A stretch of 43,558 nt of DNA from an uncultured Bacteroides sp. (GTDB taxonomy: Bacteria > Bacteroidota > Bacteroidia > Bacteroidales > Bacteroidaceae). Location of the stretch: the NCBI GenBank assembly GCA_900556625.1, contig USPQ01000016.1:1-43558 (forward strand), given 5' to 3'. The notes under the pieces were generated by a model, which saw only the letters and a list, made by a program, of their open reading frames with translations, was not told the DNA's origin and did no database searches. Shown one piece after another: positions 16,550 to 23,793 of the stretch (within the stretch, counting starts at the first letter, position 1; each line of letters opens with the position of its first letter). A program made the translations under genes and the position numbers.

Positions 16550-17778
16550 CTTTTTTTCATAACACTGTTGACTACCCGTACGGAAGACACCAGTTTGTTT
16601 GTTGAAGTAAAGACATCCACATTCCATACATGAGATGAGCGTCCTTTGTGTACAATGGTTCCCACTGCCCGCACGGTATCTCCTTCGTGGGCGGAAGATA
16701 TATGATTTCCGCTGACCTGCATTCCCACTACTATTTCATCAGGCTGGCAAAGAATCATAGAACCCAGTCCTGCAACCGTTTCAGCCAATGCAAGCGTAGC
16801 ACCGCCATGTAGAATGCCGAAAGGCTGGCGAGTACGGTGATCGACAGGCATTGTCGCCTCTACTCTGTCCTCAGACGCATACGTATATTGGATACCCAGA
16901 TTTCCCATCAATGCGTGACGCGCCTGCGCATTCAGTTGGTCTAACGGAATTTCCGCCGCACGGACTTCGGCTATGATTGCTTTTTCAACGGCAAGGGCTA
17001 CCCCGTCTTCTTCATTCGACGCTGTCACATAATCGGCACACGCTTTCACCGAGTCTTGAGAATGCCCCATAGCTATTCCCAACCCCGCTAACTGAATCAT
17101 AGTCACGTCGCATACACCGTCACCAATAGCAATGACCTCATCACGTGTCAGGTTCAACGCTTCCAACAAAGCTCCCAAAGTATTCGCCTTGTCGATAGCA
17201 CACGGAACGACCTCAAGGAAATAGGGTTCGGAACGGAAAACATCCAATGCTCCGTTCAGCCGTCTTTTCCAATGATCTTCCAAACCGACAAGTGCTTCTT
17301 CATCATCACTGACAAGCATACATTTGCAAGGAGCAAAGTCAATGGCTGAGGAGAATTCCTCTTCCTTTATCACCCGCAAATTATTCAATTCGGCTTCATC
17401 CCGGATATGTTTATTCCCGGGAGAATCGGTTATAATGGTATCATCGTGGTACGTGAACAGCGCAAATCCATTCTTACGGGCTTTCTTTTCCAGATAAGGC
17501 AGCATTTCCGGATTTATGCGACGTTCAAACAGAATCTCTCCGTTCTGTGCATTGATAATCTGACAACCATTATAGGAAAGGATAAAACCTCCGTAATTTC
17601 CAAGTTCAAGAGATTTTGCCAACGGCAGCAAACCATAGGTCGGCCTGCCGGAAGCCAAAACAATACGTACTCCCATCTGTTGAATCTTCAACAAAGCGGC
17701 CAGCGTACGTTTACTAATTTCTTTCGCATCATTCAGTAGTGTTCCGTCTACATCCAAGACCAATAATTTATACTTCAT
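16546..17778 (-). CDS. fusion of a Cof-type HAD hydrolase and a hotdog DHNA-CoA thioesterase (MenI-like)
   Basis: 410 residues in two domains. Residues 1-275 are a HAD-IIB (Cof) phosphatase: motif I LDVDGTLLND (Asp9, Asp11), motif II VLASGRPTYG, and motif IV IAIGDGVCDVTMI, where the usual ND is CD. Residues 290-410 are a single hotdog domain strongly resembling E. coli YdiI/MenI: NLGIQYTYASEDRVEATMPV, FGILHGGATLALAETVAGLG (the HGG loop and the Glu expected to act in catalysis), and a C-terminal VSGNHISSAHEGDTV. DHNA-CoA thioesterase is the step after MenB, and this gene heads the men operon with an ATGA overlap to menF, so I infer the hotdog half is the operon's MenI. The substrate of the HAD half is unknown; Cof proteins act on sugar phosphates or flavin/cofactor phosphates. 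Confidence 0.88.
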   Translation of the reverse strand: MKYKLLVLDVDGTLLNDAKEISKRTLAALLKIQQMGVRIVLASGRPTYGLLPLAKSLELGNYGGFILSYNGCQIINAQNGEILFERRINPEMLPYLEKKARKNGFALFTYHDDTIITDSPGNKHIRDEAELNNLRVIKEEEFSSAIDFAPCKCMLVSDDEEALVGLEDHWKRRLNGALDVFRSEPYFLEVVPCAIDKANTLGALLEALNLTRDEVIAIGDGVCDVTMIQLAGLGIAMGHSQDSVKACADYVTASNEEDGVALAVEKAIIAEVRAAEIPLDQLNAQARHALMGNLGIQYTYASEDRVEATMPVDHRTRQPFGILHGGATLALAETVAGLGSMILCQPDEIVVGMQVSGNHISSAHEGDTVRAVGTIVHKGRSSHVWNVDVFTSTNKLVSSVRVVNSVMKKR

Positions 17779-17803
17779 GGCTACACGATTTTGATTTAGA
17801 TTA

Positions 17804-17834
17804 CAAAGGTAGGAAATTGAGTGAACGACAGAAA
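17804..17834 (-). promoter_or_regulatory. promoter of the men operon
   Basis: On the minus strand, TTTC (17834-17831), 19 nt, then TACCTTTG (17811-17804). The -7 element is a perfect TAnnTTTG and the -33 has one mismatch to TTTG. The ATG of the first gene lies 25 nt downstream of the -7 element. The short gaps and overlaps through menE suggest that all six genes use it. Confidence 0.65.
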
Positions 17835-17862
17835 GCGTAAGCAGATAAAAATTACTTTAATT

Positions 17863-18225
17863 TCACTCTTTCAAACGCATTTCCAGATAATCGCGGAGTA
17901 TTCGGGCATGATTATATACAGGTTCTTTAGAAGCGTAAACAAGTGTTACTACCGGATACGGTTTGATAAGGGCCAGAAAATCGGTCGCTGCCTGAGAAGC
18001 ATCCAGTTCTTTCTGATACAGTACGACGAAGTCATTCCAGTGTCCCGGTATATCATCGTGAAAACATTTGCGCAAAGCGGCGGATGGAGTGATATCTTTT
18101 GCCCAATAATCATATCTTAACCATTCCTTTTTTATTCCGCGCGGCCATAATTTGTCAACCAATACCCTATATCCGTCTGCCTCCGAAAAGTCTTCGTATA
18201 CTCGCTTTATCCTAACCTGTATCAT
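17863..18225 (-). CDS. DUF488 family protein (YeaO-like)
   Basis: 120 residues. The start IQVRIKRVYED, then DGYRVLVDKLWPRGIKKEWL, WAKDITPSAALRKCFHDD and LVYASKEPVYNHARILRDYL, are characteristic of the small DUF488 family. Members are cytoplasmic with no established enzymatic role that I can name. It lies upstream of the men operon on the same strand but is separated from it by 84 nt holding the men promoter, so it is probably its own unit. No signal peptide or membrane segment is present. Confidence 0.85.
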   Translation of the reverse strand: MIQVRIKRVYEDFSEADGYRVLVDKLWPRGIKKEWLRYDYWAKDITPSAALRKCFHDDIPGHWNDFVVLYQKELDASQAATDFLALIKPYPVVTLVYASKEPVYNHARILRDYLEMRLKE

Positions 18226-18310
18226 GATTATTTATATTGATTACTTATTAGAATAAACCGATAAGGCTGGAAATTGTTTAACCATACAAGAACATTGTAC
18301 GACCTAATTC

Positions 18311-20065
18311 TTAAAGAGATTCTTGCGCTTTCTTAAACTCGTACGGAGTCATGCCCGTCTTTTTCTTGAAAAGATTATATAATATCGGGGTACTGTTGAA
18401 TCCGACTTCATCAGCTATGGCACGTATCGTATAATTAGGATGCAGTTTTAATAATTTAATTGCATAATCTATACGCAAATCATTGATATATCCATTAAAA
18501 TTAGTACCGGTACATTCTTTTATCATTCGGGCAAAACGTGCGTTATTCAAATGTACGAGTTGTGCCAAATCTTCTCTCGACAATTCTGAAGAAAGATATA
18601 ACTGGTCTTGAACAACAATACGATTCAGTTCAATAAATATTTTTTTATTCTCTTCTTCTTCCCCACTCGCTTTGCCGGTTCCATCAGATATCTCCTCTTG
18701 GTCGTCAAACAAAATACTTTCATCTTCTATATCTTGTGAGATCATAAGCTGTTCATCAATATCCAATGACTGACTGTCTTTCTTCCTGGCCAATCTCTCG
18801 TTTATAAACTTAGCAAGGATTTTATTCTTATATCTGATAATATGGTTGAAACGCCACATACGCCATAATACAAACAAAGTCAACAGCGTAATACACGTCA
18901 AAAAGGTCAATGTTATGTTTCTGACTTTTAATTGGAATGCTTGTTTGGCTATATAGTCCTCTTTTTCAGAAGTATCATACATCGTATTCAACTCTAATGC
19001 CGCATTCTCTTTATCCCTGTTATTAATACTATCCGTTATAGCTATAATAGCTCCTTGCAAAATTGCCGCTTCCTTATAGTTTCCCATCCCCATATGGGCT
19101 TGCACTTCCCTTTCAAGCACATTCATATATTGCGCATTGATAGTATCTTGCTGCTTCCTCATCAGTTCTTTAAACTCCTGACTGTTGTCAATCACCTGCT
19201 TGTAATGCTTGGAAGCCAGCAAATAAGGAATTGAATACATTTTTCCATCAGGTGTACGAGAGTATTCAGTCGATTGATACATCGCAAAGTACTTTTCAGC
19301 CTGCTCATATTTCTTTTCCATATAGCAATTATATGCCCATTTAGAGTACAGATAACCATATTGCATATCAACCAATCCTTTCGGAACATCAGGTAAAGTT
19401 TCCAATTTTTTTATCTGCTTTTCACGTTCCAAAGCCATAACAGATGCATCCTCATACAAAGAGTCAGTCATTAAATAACTCATTTTCCCTCCATAGAAAG
19501 AAGAGAGCATTCCTATCTCTTTTACGCCTTTTCTCCCTTTCAACAAATCGATAGCAGAATCAAAATAATCATACGCTTTATCTTTAAATGACAACATACG
19601 GTTATTCTCTCCAATGCAGTATAGCAACCGGGCTTCGGACACGCGGTCCTCCAACCTTTTTGATTGGGCAATCCCGTCAAGCGCATAATTCATACTCTCG
19701 TTATATTTACTCATCAAGAAAGATAATTCCGCCAAATAAACAGTCATTTTCAATAAGTGTTCAGGGTCCTTTTGATATACGGAATCAAGCACATAAGATT
19801 TTCTTGCATATACATAAGCAAGCTTATTCATAAACAAATTACGATATGACAAGCTACGTAACTCGTCTATAACTCGTAAAGGCATAGACTTTTTATTCTC
19901 CGCTACATCTAAAAGTTTCAAAGCACATTTCGGCTTCTCAATATAAATACTTCTTATATATTCAGTAGTTATAGAATCTGCATTTGTGGCCTCATCAGCC
20001 ATTAAAATTTGGTTATGCACAAATAAAAGAATACATATACATACACCAAGTCGTATATACCTCAT
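18311..20065 (-). CDS. membrane-spanning TPR sensor with cytoplasmic AraC-type HTH domain
   Basis: 584 residues from the ATG at 20065. An open frame runs to a TTG at 20092, but that TTG lies inside a perfect -7 element (20090-20097), so initiation downstream is more likely. An N-terminal signal/hydrophobic stretch (YIRLGVCICILLFVHNQIL) exports about 350 residues of alpha-helical TPR-like repeats to the periplasm. One TM helix (TLTFLTCITLLTLFVLWRMW, about 375-398) leads to an acidic linker and a C-terminal AraC/XylS HTH domain (DLAQLVHLNNARFARMIKE; AIADEVGFNSTPILYNLFKK). This architecture is a known Bacteroidetes one-component transmembrane regulator; several members sit beside genes for TonB-dependent receptors. 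The divergent side here carries only a receptor remnant, so its target may be lost or elsewhere. The ligand is unknown. Confidence 0.85.
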   Translation of the reverse strand: MRYIRLGVCICILLFVHNQILMADEATNADSITTEYIRSIYIEKPKCALKLLDVAENKKSMPLRVIDELRSLSYRNLFMNKLAYVYARKSYVLDSVYQKDPEHLLKMTVYLAELSFLMSKYNESMNYALDGIAQSKRLEDRVSEARLLYCIGENNRMLSFKDKAYDYFDSAIDLLKGRKGVKEIGMLSSFYGGKMSYLMTDSLYEDASVMALEREKQIKKLETLPDVPKGLVDMQYGYLYSKWAYNCYMEKKYEQAEKYFAMYQSTEYSRTPDGKMYSIPYLLASKHYKQVIDNSQEFKELMRKQQDTINAQYMNVLEREVQAHMGMGNYKEAAILQGAIIAITDSINNRDKENAALELNTMYDTSEKEDYIAKQAFQLKVRNITLTFLTCITLLTLFVLWRMWRFNHIIRYKNKILAKFINERLARKKDSQSLDIDEQLMISQDIEDESILFDDQEEISDGTGKASGEEEENKKIFIELNRIVVQDQLYLSSELSREDLAQLVHLNNARFARMIKECTGTNFNGYINDLRIDYAIKLLKLHPNYTIRAIADEVGFNSTPILYNLFKKKTGMTPYEFKKAQESL

Positions 20066-20089
20066 AGCGTTTACCATCATTTTATCCGT

Positions 20090-20119
20090 CAAAGGTAATT
20101 CTTATTATTAAAAAGTCAA
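20090..20119 (-). promoter_or_regulatory. promoter of the TPR-HTH regulator gene
   Basis: On the minus strand, TTG (20119-20117), 19 nt, then TACCTTTG (20097-20090). The -7 element is a perfect consensus match. Transcription would begin near 20083, about 18 nt upstream of the ATG at 20065, which decides the start codon. Confidence 0.65.
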
Positions 20120-20322
20120 GAAAATATTTTGTTTCACAAGGTAAAAATAAGAAACATTAGCATTTTATTATTCAAGCAATGCAAACAACGCTTACATATG
20201 TGTATCATTTTGTTTCAGTTACATCTTAATTAAAAAAACTATTGGAAGTATCTACCCGCTTTTACCCGGCAAGTCTGGCTTATCTCTTGAACAAACGTGA
20301 CTCTAACGCCTATATTTTTCAT

Positions 20323-20384
20323 TTATCATTAAAATGATAAGATATTATCACTATTGTGATAAGTAAGTATCATAAATATGATAA
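20323..20384. repeat. three tandem 18-bp palindromes at exact 22-bp spacing (putative iterated operator)
   Basis: TTATCATTAAAATGATAA (20323-20340), TTATCACTATTGTGATAA (20345-20362) and GTATCATAAATATGATAA (20367-20384). Each has the form TTATCA-N6-TGATAA (third copy: one change at the first base). Successive copies are separated by 4-nt linkers (gata, gtaa), so the centres are 22 bp apart, about two helical turns. The central six bases also self-pair in part but differ between copies, as if the arms were selected and the centre only for symmetry. A likely reading is a cooperative operator for a dimeric repressor or activator. It stands 33 nt upstream of the promoter-like element at 20417. Confidence 0.8.
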
Positions 20385-20416
20385 GTACAATACATCAAGA
20401 GAAAATCTAGCTGCTT

Positions 20417-20446
20417 TTTGGAACATAATATTGCTATGTATACTTG
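20417..20446 (+). promoter_or_regulatory. promoter-like element downstream of the triple palindrome
   Basis: TTTG (20417-20420), 18 nt, then TATACTTG (20439-20446), which is one base from TAnnTTTG. Transcription would start near 20453 and run rightwards into the hairpin at 20458 and towards the fragment at 20684. No intact gene follows. Confidence 0.45.
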
Positions 20447-20457
20447 CTGAAGGAGCC

Positions 20458-20513
20458 TCCCTTCACCCGCTAACATCCATGAATAGGAGATAGCAGTGAA
20501 AAGGTGAAGGCTA
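20458..20513 (+). other. long imperfect hairpin in the orphan leader
   Basis: CCTTCACC near 20459 pairs perfectly with GGTGAAGG near 20503-20510. Inside it, GCTA of GCTAACATCC pairs with TAGC of GGAGATAGC, giving a nested stem. The right arm is followed by CTATTTTAAT, only a weak T tract. It could be the 5' structure of an mRNA leader, a small RNA, or a poor terminator. Confidence 0.45.
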
Positions 20514-20683
20514 TTTTAATAAAACGGTATAGACACTATTTAAGAGCATATACGGAAATCGATGTTAAATAATAACAATAGCCAATTCTAATCCAGAATC
20601 AAATTAAGAAAAAGAATTACTTCAAACAATTGTTATCTATAAAATACTTGTATAAAAGAAAGAATAAATATGAATAGGAGATA
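20479..20683. repeat. 14-bp exact direct repeat ATGAATAGGAGATA (20479-20492 and 20670-20683)
   Basis: The same 14 bases occur in the loop side of the hairpin and immediately before the ATG of the receptor fragment, 191 bp apart. The second copy places AGGAGATA next to that ATG like a ribosome-binding site. A 14-bp exact repeat is not expected by chance in a region this size. Confidence 0.75.
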
Positions 20684-20866
20684 ATGGTTTCATCCGTATC
20701 GGGAACACCGCTTCTGCAACGTACAGAAACCGAAAGGATCATCAACAATGCCAATATGGTGTATATAAATCTTGTTTACAACTTCTCATTCGGAAAGTCC
20801 AAGTCAGACGTGAAACTGAAGATGCAGAATAAAGATAAAGATTCAGGAATACTGAATAGATACTAA
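20684..20866 (+). pseudogene. C-terminal remnant of a TonB-dependent receptor / outer-membrane beta-barrel protein
   Basis: 60 codons. The segment INNANMVYINLVYNFSFGKS followed by a charged tail ending DKDSGILN resembles the last beta-strand and tail of Bacteroides TonB-dependent receptors with the beta-barrel 3 domain. A real receptor would be about 700-900 residues, so nearly everything is missing. An in-frame TAG lies 6 bases upstream of the ATG, so there is no continuous longer frame. It could still be translated, because an AGGAG-like sequence precedes the ATG, but it lacks a signal peptide. I call it a relic of a deleted gene, consistent with the neighbouring TPR-HTH regulator and leftover control signals. 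The homology is judged by eye. Confidence 0.5.
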
Positions 20867-20962
20867 TTTACTCTTCAAAAAATATCCAATATAGTCCATA
20901 AAGATTTCATAAGATGTAGATTTCTATGGACTTTATCGTTATATAAATCTTAATTTATACAA

Positions 20963-21005
20963 AAACACCCAACTTTACATTATTGGGGTGTAAAGCTAGG
21001 TGTTT
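20963..21005 (-). terminator. two-part hairpin terminator downstream of tRNA-Ser
   Basis: AAACACC (20963-20969) pairs with GGTGTTT (20999-21005), and inside it CTTTACA (20973-20979) pairs with TGTAAAG (20989-20995). Reading on the minus strand from the tRNA, the stem ends in GGTGTTTTTG, a good T tract. On the plus strand it ends in TGTTTATTTT, so it may also stop rightward transcription from the orphan region. Confidence 0.7.
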
Positions 21006-21038
21006 ATTTTGCAATTCGCTGATTTTCAGCGTTTATTG

Positions 21039-21123
21039 CGGAGAGACAGGGATTCGAACCCCGGGAAGTGTTACCTTCAACGGTTTTCAAGACCGCCGCA
21101 ATCGACCACTCTGCCACCTCTCC
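21039..21123 (-). tRNA. tRNA-Ser (anticodon UGA)
   Basis: Minus strand, 85 nt. The acceptor stem GGAGAGG pairs with TCTCTCC (last pair G-T) and the discriminator is G. The anticodon loop is CTTGAAA with anticodon TGA, reading UCA. The long variable arm (GTTGAAGGTAACACTTCCC region) is typical of class II serine tRNAs, and the T arm has the GGTTCGAATCC core. CCA is not encoded (the next bases are CAA). Confidence 0.95.
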
Positions 21124-21224
21124 AAAACTTCTTTATCAGAAGTGCTTTCCGTTGAAAGCGGTGCAAAGGTACGAATCATTTTTAAATCTGCAAACATTCT
21201 GATATTTTTTTCGCGAATAAATCG

Positions 21225-21232
21225 TATTTTTG
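21225..21232 (+). promoter_or_regulatory. putative -7 element of the mutS2 operon
   Basis: TATTTTTG is a perfect TAnnTTTG, 23 nt before the mutS2 ATG. No clear -33 match is visible at the usual distance. The mutS2, corA and serine dehydratase genes follow with gaps of 36 and 19 nt and could share it. Confidence 0.5.
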
Positions 21233-21255
21233 CAGTCCATTAGCAAGATAGAAAT

Positions 21256-23757
21256 ATGATATATCCTCAAAATTTTGAGCAAAAGATAGGATTCGACCAG
21301 ATAAGACAGCTACTAAAGGATAGATGTCTCAGCACTTTAGGCGAGGAACGAGTCTCTGATATGGTCTTTTCCGACCAATACGAAGAAGTAGAAGAAAAAT
21401 TAAATCAAGTAACTGAATTTATCCGCATCATTCAAGAAGAAGACGGATTTCCCGATCAGTTCTTCTTTGATGTCCGTCCTTCATTGAAACGAGTACGGAT
21501 AGAAGGCATGTATCTGGACGAACAAGAACTGTTTGACTTACGCCGTTCATTGGAAACGATCCGCGATATCGTACGCTTCCTACATCGGAATGAAGAGGAA
21601 GAAGAAAGCGATACCCCTTACCCCAGCCTGAAACGATTAGCCGGAGATATAGCCGTATTTCCGCAATTGATCGGAAAAATAGACGGTATTCTCAATAAAT
21701 ACGGTAAAATCAAAGACAACGCTTCAACCGAATTAGCACGCATACGTCGTGAACTCTCCAGCACAATGGGAAGCATCTCACGATCTTTGAACAGTATCTT
21801 GCGTAGCGCACAATCCGAAGGATACGTAGATAAGGATGTAACTCCAACTATGCGCGACGGCCGTCTGGTCATCCCTGTAGCTCCGGGACTGAAACGGAAA
21901 ATCAAAGGAATCGTACACGATGAATCCGCTAGTGGAAAGACTGTATTTATAGAACCCGCAGAAGTAGTAGAAGCCAATAATCGTATCCGTGAACTTGAAG
22001 GAGACGAACGACGGGAAATCATTCGTATTCTTACTGAGTTCTCCAATACCCTTCGCCCGTCTATTCCGGAAATCTTACAGTCGTATGAATTTCTGGCAGA
22101 AGTCGATTTTATCCGCGCAAAAAGTTATTTTGCAATACAGACGAACTGTTTGAAACCAGCTATAGAAAATGAGCAACTATTGGATTGGACAATGGCTGTT
22201 CATCCCCTGTTACAGCTATCATTAGCCAAACATGGGAAAAAAGTCGTGCCCCTGGATATCGAGCTTAACCAAAAACAACGCATCCTTATTATATCCGGTC
22301 CGAATGCCGGTGGTAAATCCGTCTGTCTGAAAACGGTAGGATTACTGCAATATATGCTTCAATGCGGAATGTTGATCCCGCTGCACGAACGCAGTCATGC
22401 AGGTATATTCAGCAGTATTTTTATCGACATCGGTGACGAGCAGTCCATTGAAGATGATCTTAGTACCTACTCTTCACATCTGACCAATATGAAAATCATG
22501 ATGAAAAACTGCAATGAACGCAGCCTCATCTTGATTGATGAATTCGGAGGGGGTACGGAACCCCAGATAGGAGGCGCCATCGCCGAAGCCGTATTAAAAC
22601 GTTTCAACCGGAAACAAACTTTCGGAGTGATCACCACTCACTATCAAAACCTGAAGCATTTCGCTGAAGACCATGAAGGAGTAGTAAATGGAGCCATGCT
22701 TTACGACCGTCATCTCATGCAGGCACTATTCCAATTGCAGATTGGCAATCCCGGAAGTTCGTTTGCCGTAGAAATCGCACGAAAAATCGGATTACCCGAA
22801 GATGTCATTGCAGACGCTTCGGAAATTGTGGGAAGCGAATACATCAACGCTGATAAATACTTGCAAGACATTGTCCGCGACAAACGTTATTGGGAGGGTA
22901 AACGTCAAACCATCCGACAACGGGAGAAACAGATGGAAGAAACCATTGCCCGTTACCAGACGGAGATGGAAGAGCTGCAAAAGTCAAGAAAAGAGATTAT
23001 CAAACAGGCAAAGGAAGAAGCGGAACGAATACTGCAAGAATCAAATGCCCGTATTGAAAATACTATCCGCACCATCAAAGAAGCACAGGCCGAAAAAGAA
23101 AAGACCCGTCTGGCACGTCAAGAACTGACTGACTTCCGCACTTCTTTGGACGCATTAGCCTCCAAAGAACAAGAAGAAAAACTGGCACGGAAAATGGAAA
23201 AGTTGAAAGAAAAGCAGGAACGGAAGAAAAATAAAAAGAACGAACCGAAAACTGCCAATGCCTCAACAATCATTGTTCCCAAAGTGGCTCCCATTGGTAT
23301 TGGCGAGAATGTAAAAATCAAAGGACAGACAAGTGTTGGGCAAGTCATGGAAATAAACGGCAAAAATGCAATTGTCGCTTTCGGAAGTATCAAAACGACT
23401 GTAAAGATAGACCGTCTCGAACGCAGCAATGCTCCTCAAAAGACGGAAGGGATTGCCAAGAGTACATTTGTCAGCAGCCAGACACATGATCAGATGTACG
23501 AAAAGAAACTCAGTTTCAAACAAGATATCGATGTGCGGGGTATGCGTGGCGATGAAGCACTGCAAGCAGTCACCTACTTTATCGACGATGCTATATTGGT
23601 AGGCATGGACCGCGTGCGCATTCTTCACGGAACAGGTACGGGAATACTCCGTACGCTTATCCGCCAATACCTCTCTACCGTACCGGGGGTCAGCCATTAT
23701 GCTGACGAACACGTACAATTCGGGGGTGCCGGAATCACTGTAGTTGATTTTGACTAA
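21256..23757 (+). CDS. mutS2: MutS2 family ATPase/endonuclease
   Basis: 833 residues. An N-terminal helical core/clamp region (1-330) is followed by the ABC-type ATPase: Walker A GPNAGGKS (348-355), a signature-like DDLSTYSSHL, and Walker B LILIDEFGGGTEPQIGG. Next comes a long Lys/Glu-rich coiled coil (about 520-670), a small beta-rich segment (GENVKIKGQTSVGQVMEI) and a C-terminal Smr nuclease domain (about 755-833: IDVRGMRGDEAL, RILHGTGTGIL). It lacks the mismatch-recognition domain of MutS. Family roles are anti-recombination and, in some bacteria, rescue of collided ribosomes through the Smr domain. It is the first gene of a likely three-gene unit. The HGTGTG motif of the Smr domain is intact. 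Confidence 0.95.
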   Translation: MIYPQNFEQKIGFDQIRQLLKDRCLSTLGEERVSDMVFSDQYEEVEEKLNQVTEFIRIIQEEDGFPDQFFFDVRPSLKRVRIEGMYLDEQELFDLRRSLETIRDIVRFLHRNEEEEESDTPYPSLKRLAGDIAVFPQLIGKIDGILNKYGKIKDNASTELARIRRELSSTMGSISRSLNSILRSAQSEGYVDKDVTPTMRDGRLVIPVAPGLKRKIKGIVHDESASGKTVFIEPAEVVEANNRIRELEGDERREIIRILTEFSNTLRPSIPEILQSYEFLAEVDFIRAKSYFAIQTNCLKPAIENEQLLDWTMAVHPLLQLSLAKHGKKVVPLDIELNQKQRILIISGPNAGGKSVCLKTVGLLQYMLQCGMLIPLHERSHAGIFSSIFIDIGDEQSIEDDLSTYSSHLTNMKIMMKNCNERSLILIDEFGGGTEPQIGGAIAEAVLKRFNRKQTFGVITTHYQNLKHFAEDHEGVVNGAMLYDRHLMQALFQLQIGNPGSSFAVEIARKIGLPEDVIADASEIVGSEYINADKYLQDIVRDKRYWEGKRQTIRQREKQMEETIARYQTEMEELQKSRKEIIKQAKEEAERILQESNARIENTIRTIKEAQAEKEKTRLARQELTDFRTSLDALASKEQEEKLARKMEKLKEKQERKKNKKNEPKTANASTIIVPKVAPIGIGENVKIKGQTSVGQVMEINGKNAIVAFGSIKTTVKIDRLERSNAPQKTEGIAKSTFVSSQTHDQMYEKKLSFKQDIDVRGMRGDEALQAVTYFIDDAILVGMDRVRILHGTGTGILRTLIRQYLSTVPGVSHYADEHVQFGGAGITVVDFD

Positions 23758-23793
23758 CCTATAAATAAAAACGTCTAAATACGAGAACAAAGC

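Noticed and set aside
20323..20384. CRISPR array
   Set aside because: The units are only 22 bp, with 4-nt linkers and palindromic content; there are no spacers of normal length and no cas genes.
20323..20384. Fur-type iron boxes
   Set aside because: The arms resemble the core hexamer, but the spacing between units gives 16-bp, not 15-bp, elements, and neighbouring genes have no iron link apart from the uncertain receptor fragment.
21039..21123. tRNA-Ser as an integration site for a mobile element
   Set aside because: No integrase gene and no repeated tRNA 3' end was seen in the window; the gap beside it is better explained by gene loss.
20983..21243. 86-residue open frame on the plus strand containing ETGIRTPGS
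   Set aside because: It is the antisense reading of the tRNA-Ser gene; this peptide is a well-known false translation of tRNA sequence.
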